Of a stretch of 16,192 bases of DNA, positions 8,097 to 14,512 are shown piece after piece. Location: NCBI GenBank assembly GCA_023457325.1, contig JAEWLX010000022.1, forward strand, positions 1 to 16,192, in the 5' to 3' direction. Every line of letters starts with the position of its first letter. Within the stretch, counting starts at the first letter, position 1. Source of the stretch: Bacillota bacterium. GTDB taxonomy: Bacteria > Bacillota_I > Bacilli_A > RFN20 > CAG-826. The position numbers and the translations under genes are program-made. The notes under the pieces were generated by a model. The model was not told the DNA's origin and did no database searches. It saw nothing but the letters and a program-made list of their open reading frames with translations.

Positions 8097-8124
8097 ATTA
8101 TAATGTTTGACGCTTTGTAATCAA
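8097..8124 (-). promoter_or_regulatory. Promoter of the kinase / EF-G-like / membrane protein operon
   Basis: On the minus strand, TTGATT (8124-8119) and TATAAT (8102-8097) are separated by 16 bases and lie about 30 bases upstream of the kinase start. A second TATAAT (8089-8084) is too close to the Shine-Dalgarno to be the main -10. Confidence 0.65.
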
Positions 8125-8181
8125 CAAAGAAAAGTTTGCAAAACGCCTTCTATAATTGCGTGTTATATATAAATATAAATA

Positions 8182-8709
8182 CTAAAGATGAAACCAATAA
8201 CGACGAATATCTATTCCGTATTTTTCACAATACACTTGGTTTTCAAAAAGACCGCCATTTGCGATAATCGTGCGGATTGAGCCGACATTGTCGAAGTCAG
8301 TGGTCACCAAAACATTCGATAAGCCAATTTCTTTACATTGTTTAAGCGCGAGTCTGAGTGCGAGTTTCGCATATCCTTTTTTTCTTTCTTTAGGGCGCAC
8401 TGAATAACCAATATTGCCACCACATTCAAAAAGAAAATCGGTTAGCATATGGCGAATTTCAACCGTGGCTACAACCTTGTCATCTTTTTCGCGAACAAGT
8501 AAATATTGACTCGTTTTGACAAGTTGCTTCTGATAGTCGATCGTGTCAAGGTCTTCGACACGCTGCAAATAACTCTCCCATTCATCGTAATTATCAAAGT
8601 TTTCGATGGAACGAACACCATTTAAAGGATTGTTAGCGGCAATCATTTCCCTCTTATAAGCAAAAATATCATCTGCGTACTTTTTATTTGGTTTTATAAA
8701 TTTAATCAT
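8182..8709 (-). CDS. GNAT family N-acetyltransferase
   Basis: Predicted acetyl-CoA-dependent N-acetyltransferase of 175 residues, similar in layout to small GNAT proteins annotated in Firmicutes. The acetyl-CoA-binding motif is NIGYSVRPKERKKGYAKLAL, with the R-x-x-G-x-A core at Arg109 to Ala114. It is followed by LVTTDFDNVGSIRTIIANGG, the helix-strand block of motif B in this family. The N-terminal half (ANNPLNGVRSIENFDNYDEW) resembles the substrate-binding part of these proteins; the substrate is not predictable. No strong Shine-Dalgarno precedes ATG 8709. It is separated from the kinase operon by 113 bases that include that operon's promoter, and probably has its own transcript. Confidence 0.85.
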   Translation of the reverse strand: MIKFIKPNKKYADDIFAYKREMIAANNPLNGVRSIENFDNYDEWESYLQRVEDLDTIDYQKQLVKTSQYLLVREKDDKVVATVEIRHMLTDFLFECGGNIGYSVRPKERKKGYAKLALRLALKQCKEIGLSNVLVTTDFDNVGSIRTIIANGGLFENQVYCEKYGIDIRRYWFHL

Positions 8710-8747
8710 TGTTTACTGTTTAATAATATTAAAAACGGGCGTCACAA

Positions 8748-8765
8748 ACAAGAATTGTTTCTTGT
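8748..8765. repeat. Short inverted repeat upstream of the GNAT gene
   Basis: ACAAGAA (8748-8754) and TTCTTGT (8759-8765) form a perfect 7-bp inverted repeat with a 4-base spacer, about 40 bases upstream of the GNAT start. No T-run follows on either strand, so a simple terminator is unlikely; a small hairpin or protein-binding site is possible. Confidence 0.35.
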
Positions 8766-8824
8766 CCAGTCATCTTAAATCCTTGATTGGCTAATCGCCT
8801 TCAAAATTTTACACTCAGTAAGCT

Positions 8825-8839
8825 TTTAGTAATACTAAA
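8825..8839. repeat. 15-bp palindrome just after the XRE gene
   Basis: TTTAGTA and TACTAAA flank a single A, giving a perfect inverted repeat five bases beyond the XRE stop codon. It has no U-tract on the minus strand, so it is not a standard terminator. It may be chance or a binding site. Confidence 0.35.
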
Positions 8840-8843
8840 TCTA

Positions 8844-9443
8844 TTATCGCCGAATAAAATACCATAGAATCATCGCTAATTGAGCAGGAGCTCCTAAAAT
8901 AAAAATGAGCCAGAAATTTTGATTACTTATCATAAGAAGATATAAATAGACATTGGTCAGTACTGTCCAAACAAAAACAGACCATATAATTAAATTGAGA
9001 AGTTTAGTTCCCCATAAACGATTGAAATAATAAGCGAGCAGACAACTAATTGGAAAGGCACTTATAAAAATTAACCAGGCATGTCGAGCGTTATCCCCGA
9101 GAGAATCTTTAAACATCTCGACATAAATAAAACTTATAATTGCAAAAAGCCAAACAATCGAAATTGAAAACAAGGCAATAAAGATGCGTTTAAGGACGAT
9201 ACCGCTTTCGCTTTTTTCGTCTTTAGATGAAAAACGTTCATCGATCAAATTAGCGACCGTAACGCCATAAAAATCAGCCACAATCTCAAGCGTTTCAATC
9301 GTCGGCGTTACTTCCGCTCTTTCCCAGCGGCTAATCGCGTTGTCGGAATAATTTATTTTGATGGCCAATTCTTGTTGGGTCAGATTATTTTTACGGCGAA
9401 GGTAAACTAAATTACTAGCAATCGCATCACGATACTTGTTCAT
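8844..9443 (-). CDS. XRE-family DNA-binding regulator with C-terminal membrane domain
   Basis: A 199-residue protein with an N-terminal Cro/C1-type helix-turn-helix (about 7-65: LRRKNNLTQQELAIKINYSD, AISRWERAEVTPTIETL) and a C-terminal region of four hydrophobic helices (about 85-108, 121-140, 148-172 and 177-197). The HTH would bind DNA while anchored at the membrane; what the membrane part senses is unknown, though this architecture is common in Firmicutes. Translation starts at ATG 9443 with only a weak AAAAGAGAAA upstream. Its promoter overlaps a 13-bp palindrome, suggesting autoregulation, and it is divergent from the glycosyltransferase/acyltransferase operon, which it might also control. 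Confidence 0.85.
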   Translation of the reverse strand: MNKYRDAIASNLVYLRRKNNLTQQELAIKINYSDNAISRWERAEVTPTIETLEIVADFYGVTVANLIDERFSSKDEKSESGIVLKRIFIALFSISIVWLFAIISFIYVEMFKDSLGDNARHAWLIFISAFPISCLLAYYFNRLWGTKLLNLIIWSVFVWTVLTNVYLYLLMISNQNFWLIFILGAPAQLAMILWYFIRR

Positions 9444-9467
9444 AACATTTCTCTTTTCATTAGCAAA

Positions 9468-9496
9468 AAGTTAACAAAAATACGATAAATTGTCAA
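9468..9496 (-). promoter_or_regulatory. Promoter of the XRE gene
   Basis: A perfect -35 TTGACA (9496-9491) is followed after 17 bases by a poor -10 TAACTT (9473-9468), placing transcription start about 20 bases before the ATG. Confidence 0.5.
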
Positions 9497-9499
9497 TTT
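9487..9499. promoter_or_regulatory. Candidate operator: palindrome over the XRE -35 box
   Basis: AAATTG-T-CAATTT is a perfect 13-bp inverted repeat covering the TTGACA of the XRE promoter. Its position would let the HTH protein block its own promoter. The symmetry is seen directly; binding is inference. Confidence 0.45.
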
Positions 9500-9556
9500 C
9501 CCTTTTGCTGGGAATGAGGCTCCCTAACAAAGGAAGGACTATTTTCGCATTTCCAA

Positions 9557-9584
9557 TTGCATGTTAATGGTCATTTCTTAAAAT
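9557..9584 (+). promoter_or_regulatory. Candidate promoter of the acyltransferase/GT8 operon
   Basis: TTGCAT (9557-9562) and TAAAAT (9579-9584) are separated by 16 bases. The implied transcript start near 9591 leaves only a few bases before the ATG at 9599, an unusually short leader, so the true promoter may lie elsewhere in the 155-base divergent region. Confidence 0.35.
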
Positions 9585-9598
9585 ATGTGAAGGTCAAT

Positions 9599-10372
9599 AT
9601 GAAAAAGATAGAAATCTATTATTTCTCGCTCGACGAAAAAGATGAATTCGTTAAGCCCCCCAAGAAGATAAAGCGAATCAATGGCGATTACGTTTATATC
9701 CATAACAATTTATTTGTTAAACTTTTGTCCTTCGTTGCTTACTGGATGATAGCCATGCCAATCGCCTTCATCTATGCGCGCTTAATTAGAAGGATTCGAT
9801 TCGTCAATCGCTCTGCATTAAAGGCTTATCGGCGAACAGGCTTTTTTGCTTACGCCAATCACACTCATTCTTTTAGCGATGCTTTTACCCCAAGTCTTCT
9901 TTTATCGCCAAAAAGAAACTTCACAATCGTTAATGCCGCAAACGTATCTTTGCCCATTCTTGGTGAAGCGACAAAGATATTAGGAGCCCTGCCGCTTCCT
10001 GATGATATGTCTTCAAGTAAGAACTTCCTTAAAGCAGTTGAGACCGTTATTAATCGTGGTCATTGCGTCTTAATATATCCCGAAGCCCATATTTGGCCTT
10101 TTTATACAAGGATTAGAAACTTTGATGACAAGAGTTTTGTTTATCCCGCTCGCTTTGAAACTCCAGTTTTTGCCATTACAACCACCTATCAAAGGACTAA
10201 ACGAGGATATCGAACGATTATTTATGTCGATGGACCATTTGAGGCTCCTCCTCATCTTGATCGTAAAGCAAAACAGCTTTATCTTCACAAAAGCGTTATT
10301 TCAGCAATGAAAAAGAGAGCTGAACTTTCAAATTATGAAAAACATTTATATGTTTTAAAGGAGGAATTATGA
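9599..10372 (+). CDS. PlsC-like lysophospholipid/glycerol-type acyltransferase (operon gene 1)
   Basis: Predicted membrane-associated acyltransferase of 257 residues. A hydrophobic stretch lies near 40-60. The catalytic region is ANHTHSFSDAF (86-96), with His88 and Asp94 five residues apart rather than the usual four, or His90-Asp94 three apart. The later block LIYPEAHIWPFYTRIRNF (158-175) replaces the FPEGTRS motif of standard PlsC. Similar Hx5D forms occur, as I recall, in uncharacterised Firmicutes relatives. I start it at ATG 9599, behind GAAGGT; a TTG at 9557 in the same frame overlaps the candidate -35 box and lacks a ribosome site. It overlaps the first GT8 gene by ATGA, so both are translated together. 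The acyl acceptor is unknown, possibly a glycolipid or glycan. Confidence 0.8.
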   Translation: MKKIEIYYFSLDEKDEFVKPPKKIKRINGDYVYIHNNLFVKLLSFVAYWMIAMPIAFIYARLIRRIRFVNRSALKAYRRTGFFAYANHTHSFSDAFTPSLLLSPKRNFTIVNAANVSLPILGEATKILGALPLPDDMSSSKNFLKAVETVINRGHCVLIYPEAHIWPFYTRIRNFDDKSFVYPARFETPVFAITTTYQRTKRGYRTIIYVDGPFEAPPHLDRKAKQLYLHKSVISAMKKRAELSNYEKHLYVLKEEL

Positions 10373-11193
10373 ACATTGTCTACGCCGGAAACTACAAAGT
10401 TTTCGATGGCCTTTTAATTAGTCTTCTGTCCTTAGTTGAAGTTAACCATGAAGCAATCGATGTTTATGTTTTGACAATGGATCTTACGGAATTAAGCGAT
10501 GATTATGTTTCTATTTCGCAAAGAGATCTAGACATCATCGAAAAAGAATTAAAAAAAGTAAATTCCAATAGTCGCATAATTAGAATTGATGTTCGCAGTA
10601 TTTTCGATAAAGCTCTCGCCTATTCAAAAAACTTAGTTAATCGCTATACGCCGTACGCTCTTCTTAGATTACTGCTTGATGAGATTGAAATCATACCTGA
10701 CAAAGTTCTTTATCTTGATACCGACACAGTCATCAACAAAAGAATTAATGAACTATATAGTACCGATATTTCAAATTATGAATTCGCGGGCGTAAAAGAC
10801 CGCTATGGCAGTTTCTTTTTTAACCCATGGTATTGCAATACGGGTGTTTTGCTTTTAAACATGAAAAAAATCCGCGAAACGGGACTTTTTAAAAAAGTCG
10901 TTTCTTTGCTTAATGCCAAAAAAGTATTTTTAAGCGATCAGACTGGTCTTAACAAAATGGCAAAAAGAAAAAAGATTATCGCCCGAAAATTCAACGAACA
11001 AAAAAATGTCAAACCTGAGACAGTTATTCGCCACTTCAGCATGCAGTTTCGTCTTTTGCCTAAATTCCATTTTATCAATGTCAAGCCGTGGAATATCGAT
11101 GATGTTCATAACATCTACAATTGCCACGACTTTGATCATATCCTCAGTAAATATTTAGAAATCAAAAAAAGTAAAGGAGAATTATCTAAATGA
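10369..11193 (+). CDS. GT8-family glycosyltransferase (operon gene 2)
   Basis: Predicted retaining glycosyltransferase using a nucleotide-sugar donor (GT8 members use UDP-Glc or UDP-Gal). The 274 residues contain the N-terminal IVYAGNYKVFDGLLISLLSL strand-helix, the metal-binding DxD as YLDTDTVIN (Asp117, Asp119), YCNTGVLLLNMKKI in place of the usual FNSGVLLMNL, SDQTGLN, and a C-terminal IRHF...KPW motif whose His completes the metal site. No transmembrane segment is evident. A strong GGAGG precedes the ATG, which overlaps the acyltransferase stop; the gene's end overlaps the next GT8 start by ATGA. Acceptor and sugar are not predictable. Confidence 0.88.
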   Translation: MNIVYAGNYKVFDGLLISLLSLVEVNHEAIDVYVLTMDLTELSDDYVSISQRDLDIIEKELKKVNSNSRIIRIDVRSIFDKALAYSKNLVNRYTPYALLRLLLDEIEIIPDKVLYLDTDTVINKRINELYSTDISNYEFAGVKDRYGSFFFNPWYCNTGVLLLNMKKIRETGLFKKVVSLLNAKKVFLSDQTGLNKMAKRKKIIARKFNEQKNVKPETVIRHFSMQFRLLPKFHFINVKPWNIDDVHNIYNCHDFDHILSKYLEIKKSKGELSK

Positions 11194-12131
11194 AAACTAA
11201 GCAAATTCCTATTTTCTTCGCCTGTGATGGTAATTACATTCCCTTTTTGGGCGTCGCTTTATCATCTCTTAAAAGGAACGCCAGTAGGGAGTATTCGTAT
11301 CGTATCATCGTTCTTAACGAAGGTTTAAAAAGAGAAAACACTGCAAGAATTAATCGTTTAGCCGAACAATGGTTTACGATTGAATACTTCAACATTGCTC
11401 CGACAATTAACAAGCTTCGTGAAGCCTTGTCACTACGTCTTCGTGATTATTATAGCGTTGCTATTTACTATCGGATGTTTATTCCGACTTTATTTCCCAA
11501 TCTCGATAAAGCAATTTATTTAGATGGCGATATCGTCGTTCTTGGCGATATTTCACAATTTTATAACACAAACATCGAGGGCAAACTCGTCGCGGCCATC
11601 AATGACCGCCTCGTTCTTGATACACCAGAATTCGTGCGCTATGTCGAAGATGGTGTGGGCATCAAAGCTGAACAATATTTTAATTCCGGTGTCCTTGTCA
11701 TGAATTTAAAAGAATTTCGGACACAAGAGATCGAAAAGAGGTTTATCTATTTGCTTCTTAAATATAACTTCGATAGCGTTTGCCCCGATCAAGACTATTT
11801 AAATGTTCTGTGCCGTGATTCGAAGGTCATGTTGCCTATTTGCTGGAACAAAATGCCCCTGCCTGATAATACTTTTGATGAATCTAGCGTCAAGATTTGT
11901 CACTACAATTCCTTTGAAAAGCCCTGGCGCCATGATGGCGTTCTCTTTGGCGATATCTTTTGGAAAGAAGCGAGTTTAACCGAATTCCATGATGAACTAA
12001 AAGCGATGAAAGATCGTTTTTCAAAACAAGACAAAGAAGACGAAAATAAAGCCATTCAAAGTTTGGTATATAACGCCGTGCGAATCTCTAAGCAAGAAAA
12101 GGTAACCTTTAAAAAAGTCTTGGGTTTATAA
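11190..12131 (+). CDS. GT8-family glycosyltransferase (operon gene 3)
   Basis: Second GT8 enzyme, 313 residues, closer to the canonical GspA/LgtC-like pattern. It has IPIFFACDGNYIPFLGVALS at the N terminus, DxD as YLDGDIVVLGD (Asp112, Asp114), YFNSGVLVMNLKEF, CPDQDYLNVLC, and the C-terminal ICHYNSFEKPWRH. The last 40 or so residues are charged and could form an amphipathic membrane-binding helix. It differs enough from the upstream GT8 to suggest a successive, different glycosidic linkage rather than a recent duplication. Translation is coupled to the preceding gene by ATGA, with AAAGGAG about 12 bases upstream, and the following acyltransferase begins two bases after its stop. Confidence 0.9.
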   Translation: MKTKQIPIFFACDGNYIPFLGVALSSLKRNASREYSYRIIVLNEGLKRENTARINRLAEQWFTIEYFNIAPTINKLREALSLRLRDYYSVAIYYRMFIPTLFPNLDKAIYLDGDIVVLGDISQFYNTNIEGKLVAAINDRLVLDTPEFVRYVEDGVGIKAEQYFNSGVLVMNLKEFRTQEIEKRFIYLLLKYNFDSVCPDQDYLNVLCRDSKVMLPICWNKMPLPDNTFDESSVKICHYNSFEKPWRHDGVLFGDIFWKEASLTEFHDELKAMKDRFSKQDKEDENKAIQSLVYNAVRISKQEKVTFKKVLGL

Positions 12132-12133
12132 GT

Positions 12134-12949
12134 ATGCTGACGCCTGAAGTTAAAAACAACATTATTGACTCCCTTAAAAAGGGAGAATTGAATAACAAAG
12201 TGATGATTGGTGATCATGTTGTTACTTCTTTTGAGCGGTCGCACTACATTATTCCCTACGATAATACAAAGCGGAAAATAACTAGTAAGCTCAAGAGAGC
12301 AATCGCAACCTCAATCGTCAATAGTATTACCAAGAAGATAAATAAAACGACCGAGATCGAAGGCTTAGAAAACTTGCATGGCTATGACGGAGCGGCCATC
12401 ATCACCGCGAATCACTTCTCGCCCCTTGACTCAACAATTGTCCGCTATTTCGCGAATCGGATTGGTAAAAAGCGCAAATTAACAATCGTTGTCGCCGAAT
12501 CTAACATCTTCATGCCCGGCACGCTCGGTTGGCTCTTAAAAAGCGTCAATACAATGCCATACACGCATAATTTGTCTTATCTTGAGAATAACTTCAACCC
12601 TTCATTAGAAAAGCGTCTGAAACAAAAGCATTTAGTTTTGTTTTATCCAGAACAGGAAATGTGGCCAGGATATATCAAACCGCGCAATCTCAAGCCCGGG
12701 GCCTATCACTACGCCTGCAAATATAACGTTCCTATTATCTCGACTTTTATTACCATGAAAGTTATCGAAGATACTATTAAGTATACGATTCATGTGATGC
12801 CGCTAATTTATCCTGATCCCGATATGACATTTAGGGAAAATAAAGAAAAGATGATGCAGTTAGACTATTCTTATAAGAAAGCATGCTATGAACGCGTCTA
12901 TAATCGAAAACTAACTTATGATTTCAGTGAATCTGATTTAGTATTCTAG
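12134..12949 (+). CDS. PlsC-like acyltransferase (operon gene 4)
   Basis: Second acyltransferase, 271 residues, with a normal HX4D motif: ANHFSPLDSTI (His94, Asp99). It shares with the first acyltransferase of the operon the unusual third block, here VLFYPEQEMWPGYIKPRNL (168-186), instead of FPEGTRS, so the two belong to one subfamily. The middle carries AESNIFMPGTLGWLLKSVNT, where PlsC proteins place the acceptor-binding segment. It starts two bases after the GT8 stop without an obvious Shine-Dalgarno, so translation probably depends on coupling. Its stop codon shares CTAG with the convergent trpB stop, and no terminator is visible between them. The acceptor is unknown. Confidence 0.83.
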   Translation: MLTPEVKNNIIDSLKKGELNNKVMIGDHVVTSFERSHYIIPYDNTKRKITSKLKRAIATSIVNSITKKINKTTEIEGLENLHGYDGAAIITANHFSPLDSTIVRYFANRIGKKRKLTIVVAESNIFMPGTLGWLLKSVNTMPYTHNLSYLENNFNPSLEKRLKQKHLVLFYPEQEMWPGYIKPRNLKPGAYHYACKYNVPIISTFITMKVIEDTIKYTIHVMPLIYPDPDMTFRENKEKMMQLDYSYKKACYERVYNRKLTYDFSESDLVF

Positions 12950-14121
12950 TCATTTTTTTGGTGACGATAGGCGGCTATTTGTTCGACATCTTTGTCACCC
13001 CGCCCTGATAAATTGACAACAATAATTTTATCTTGACTAAGTGTAGGAGCCAGTTTGATGGCTTGGGCAAGGGCGTGCGAAGACTCAATGGCAGGAATAA
13101 TACCTTCGCACTTGCTGAGAAACTCAAAAGCATTCACTGCTTCTTCATCGGTCGCGCTTTGATAGACAACGCGATTAATCGCGTGTAAATAAGCGTGCTC
13201 TGGTCCTACACCTGGATAATCAAGCCCGGCCGAAATGGAGTAAACCGGCGAAATATCGCCATTTTCTTCTATCAAACAAAGAGTGTTCATACCGTGAATC
13301 ACCCCTTCTTTACCTTTGGTAATTGTCGCGGCATGTTGTTTGGTGTCAACACCTTTTCCGGCTGCTTCGACACCAATTAAGTTTACGCTCTCATCATTAA
13401 TAAATTCGTAAAAAGCACCAATGGCGTTTGAACCACCGCCAACACAGGCAATAATGTAATCCGGTAAACACTTTTCTTTTTCAAATAATTGACCTTTGAT
13501 TTCTTCTCCGATAACTTTTTGAAAATCGCGAACCATCATTGGGTAAGGATGTGGTCCAACGGCCGAGCCGATTAAATAGAAAGCTCTGTCTAATTCTTTG
13601 CTCCATGCCATCAAAGCCTGATCCACTGCTTCTTTTAGAGTTTTTAGACCATCCTCAACGATTATTACCCGTGCTCCCAATAATTTCATACGATAGACAT
13701 TCATGCTTTGTCGTAAAGCATCAACACGCCCCATGTATATGTCGCATTCAAAACCAAATAAGGCAGCAACTGTCGCTGTTGCGACACCATGTTGTCCGGC
13801 ACCAGTCTCAGCGATTAGTTTTTGCTTACCCATTCGTTTAGCCAACAAAGCTTGGCCGATGACGTTATTAATTTTGTGAGCTCCCGTATGGTTGAGATCC
13901 TCGCGTTTTAAATATATTTTTGCTCCGCCGAGTTTCTTGCTCATATTTTCCGCAAAATAAAGAAGGGAAGGTCGATTAGCGTATTCCTTTAAGTAAAAAT
14001 TAAATTCTTTAATAAAGTCATGGTCATTCTTATATTTAGCGTAAGCAGTTTCTACTTCCTTAACCGCTTTTAAAACGTCTCCACCAACCATTTGTCCACC
14101 AAATTTGCCAAATTCCATCAT
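12946..14121 (-). CDS. trpB: Tryptophan synthase beta chain
   Basis: PLP enzyme joining indole and L-serine to give tryptophan. The 391-residue product has the PLP lysine in NHTGAHKINN (Lys83), catalytic Glu105 in AETGAGQHGVATA, MGRVDALRQSMNVYRMKLLGA, the phosphate-binding ACVGGGSNAIG, GLDYPGVGPEHAYL and the C-terminal SGRGDKD. It is TrpB1-type by length and motifs, although the usual GGxxVPE near the N terminus reads GGQMVGGD. The start is the double ATG at 14121/14118 behind AGAGGAA; an open frame back to 14202 runs through the T-box terminator and is not coding. No trpA or other trp gene adjoins it, so it may use salvaged indole or partner a distant TrpA. Expression is controlled by the Trp T-box leader. 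Confidence 0.95.
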   Translation of the reverse strand: MMEFGKFGGQMVGGDVLKAVKEVETAYAKYKNDHDFIKEFNFYLKEYANRPSLLYFAENMSKKLGGAKIYLKREDLNHTGAHKINNVIGQALLAKRMGKQKLIAETGAGQHGVATATVAALFGFECDIYMGRVDALRQSMNVYRMKLLGARVIIVEDGLKTLKEAVDQALMAWSKELDRAFYLIGSAVGPHPYPMMVRDFQKVIGEEIKGQLFEKEKCLPDYIIACVGGGSNAIGAFYEFINDESVNLIGVEAAGKGVDTKQHAATITKGKEGVIHGMNTLCLIEENGDISPVYSISAGLDYPGVGPEHAYLHAINRVVYQSATDEEAVNAFEFLSKCEGIIPAIESSHALAQAIKLAPTLSQDKIIVVNLSGRGDKDVEQIAAYRHQKND

Positions 14122-14157
14122 TGATTCCTCTTTTCCTTTTCGAAATTGGTGAGGTAT

Positions 14158-14190
14158 AAAAAAACACCTCGCAACATCGGGACGAGATGT
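14158..14190 (-). terminator. T-box regulated terminator before trpB
   Basis: On the minus strand, ACATCTCG (14190-14183) pairs with CGAGGTGT (14171-14164), eight pairs including one G-U, around an 11-base loop and followed by a run of seven T residues. It lies directly after the T-box sequence and competes with the antiterminator. Confidence 0.9.
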
Positions 14191-14405
14191 TCGTGGTGCC
14201 ACCCGAATTCAAGAAACGATTGTTTCTCCTTAATCGATACTCCATCACAAGGGATGTTTATATCGTTGTCTTTTAACGGAGACATCCGGCTCAGGTTACT
14301 AATTTTTCGCCCTGCTTCTCAAAAGACCATTCACTCAGTTTGTTTGCGCCTATCTTTCACCACCATAGGCTCGCTATTGAAAACTTATCGAGTTACTATT
14401 CTTCA
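14158..14405 (-). promoter_or_regulatory. Tryptophan-specific T-box leader of trpB
   Basis: RNA switch that senses uncharged tRNA-Trp and permits read-through into trpB. On the minus strand the leader has the AGTA of the specifier-loop S-turn after the stem I base, a GGTG distal-loop type sequence within stem I, and GAGTGAATGG on the 3' side, where GAA precedes the specifier codon UGG (14329-14327), read as Trp. The T-box core GGGTGGCACC (14204-14195) supplies the UGGC bulge (14201-14198); its final C would pair with a G discriminator base, which bacterial tRNA-Trp carries. The terminator follows. One deviation is U after the specifier codon, where a purine is usual. Exact stem boundaries were judged by eye. 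Confidence 0.92.
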
Positions 14406-14421
14406 TCAATGAATTTACTTA

Positions 14422-14449
14422 ACTTTACTACAAATACGAATTCTGTCAA
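14422..14449 (-). promoter_or_regulatory. Promoter of the trpB T-box transcript
   Basis: A perfect -35 TTGACA (14449-14444) and a -10 TAAAGT (14427-14422) are separated by 16 bases on the minus strand. Transcription would start near 14415, just ahead of stem I of the T-box. Confidence 0.7.
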
Positions 14450-14480
14450 GAGACATTTGCGACATCGTAAAATGGTTTTA

Positions 14481-14489
14481 TGTTATAAT
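14481..14489 (+). promoter_or_regulatory. Extended -10 promoter of the mscS-like gene
   Basis: TGTTATAAT combines a TG extension with a perfect TATAAT (14484-14489). No good -35 lies at 17 bases, which extended -10 promoters tolerate. The start of transcription near 14496 leaves a short leader holding the GGAGG at 14502-14506. It is divergent from the trpB promoter. Confidence 0.7.
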
Positions 14490-14512
14490 TTCTAATGCTT
14501 TGGAGGTATGTT

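Noticed and set aside
8069..8181. Terminator for the GNAT gene in the gap before the kinase operon
   Set aside because: Only a 4-bp GTTT/AAAC hairpin with a broken T-run is present; too weak to call.
9557..9598. TTG start for the first acyltransferase
   Set aside because: No ribosome site, a rare start codon and overlap with a candidate -35 box; ATG 9599 has GAAGGT at suitable spacing.
12169..12185. Intragenic hairpin CTCCCTT-AAA-AAGGGAG as an attenuator
   Set aside because: The stem is perfect but lies within the acyltransferase coding region and is followed by AATTG rather than a T-run; probably chance or at most a minor translation effect.
14122..14202. N-terminal extension of TrpB starting at 14202
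   Set aside because: The 27 extra codons are the T-box antiterminator and terminator read as protein; the real start (14121 or 14118) has a ribosome site and gives the normal TrpB N terminus and length.
14495..14512. ATG 14495 as the start of the MscS-like gene
   Set aside because: The GGAGG ribosome site for ATG 14513 lies inside this extension, and the extended -10 at 14481-14489 puts transcription start at about 14496.
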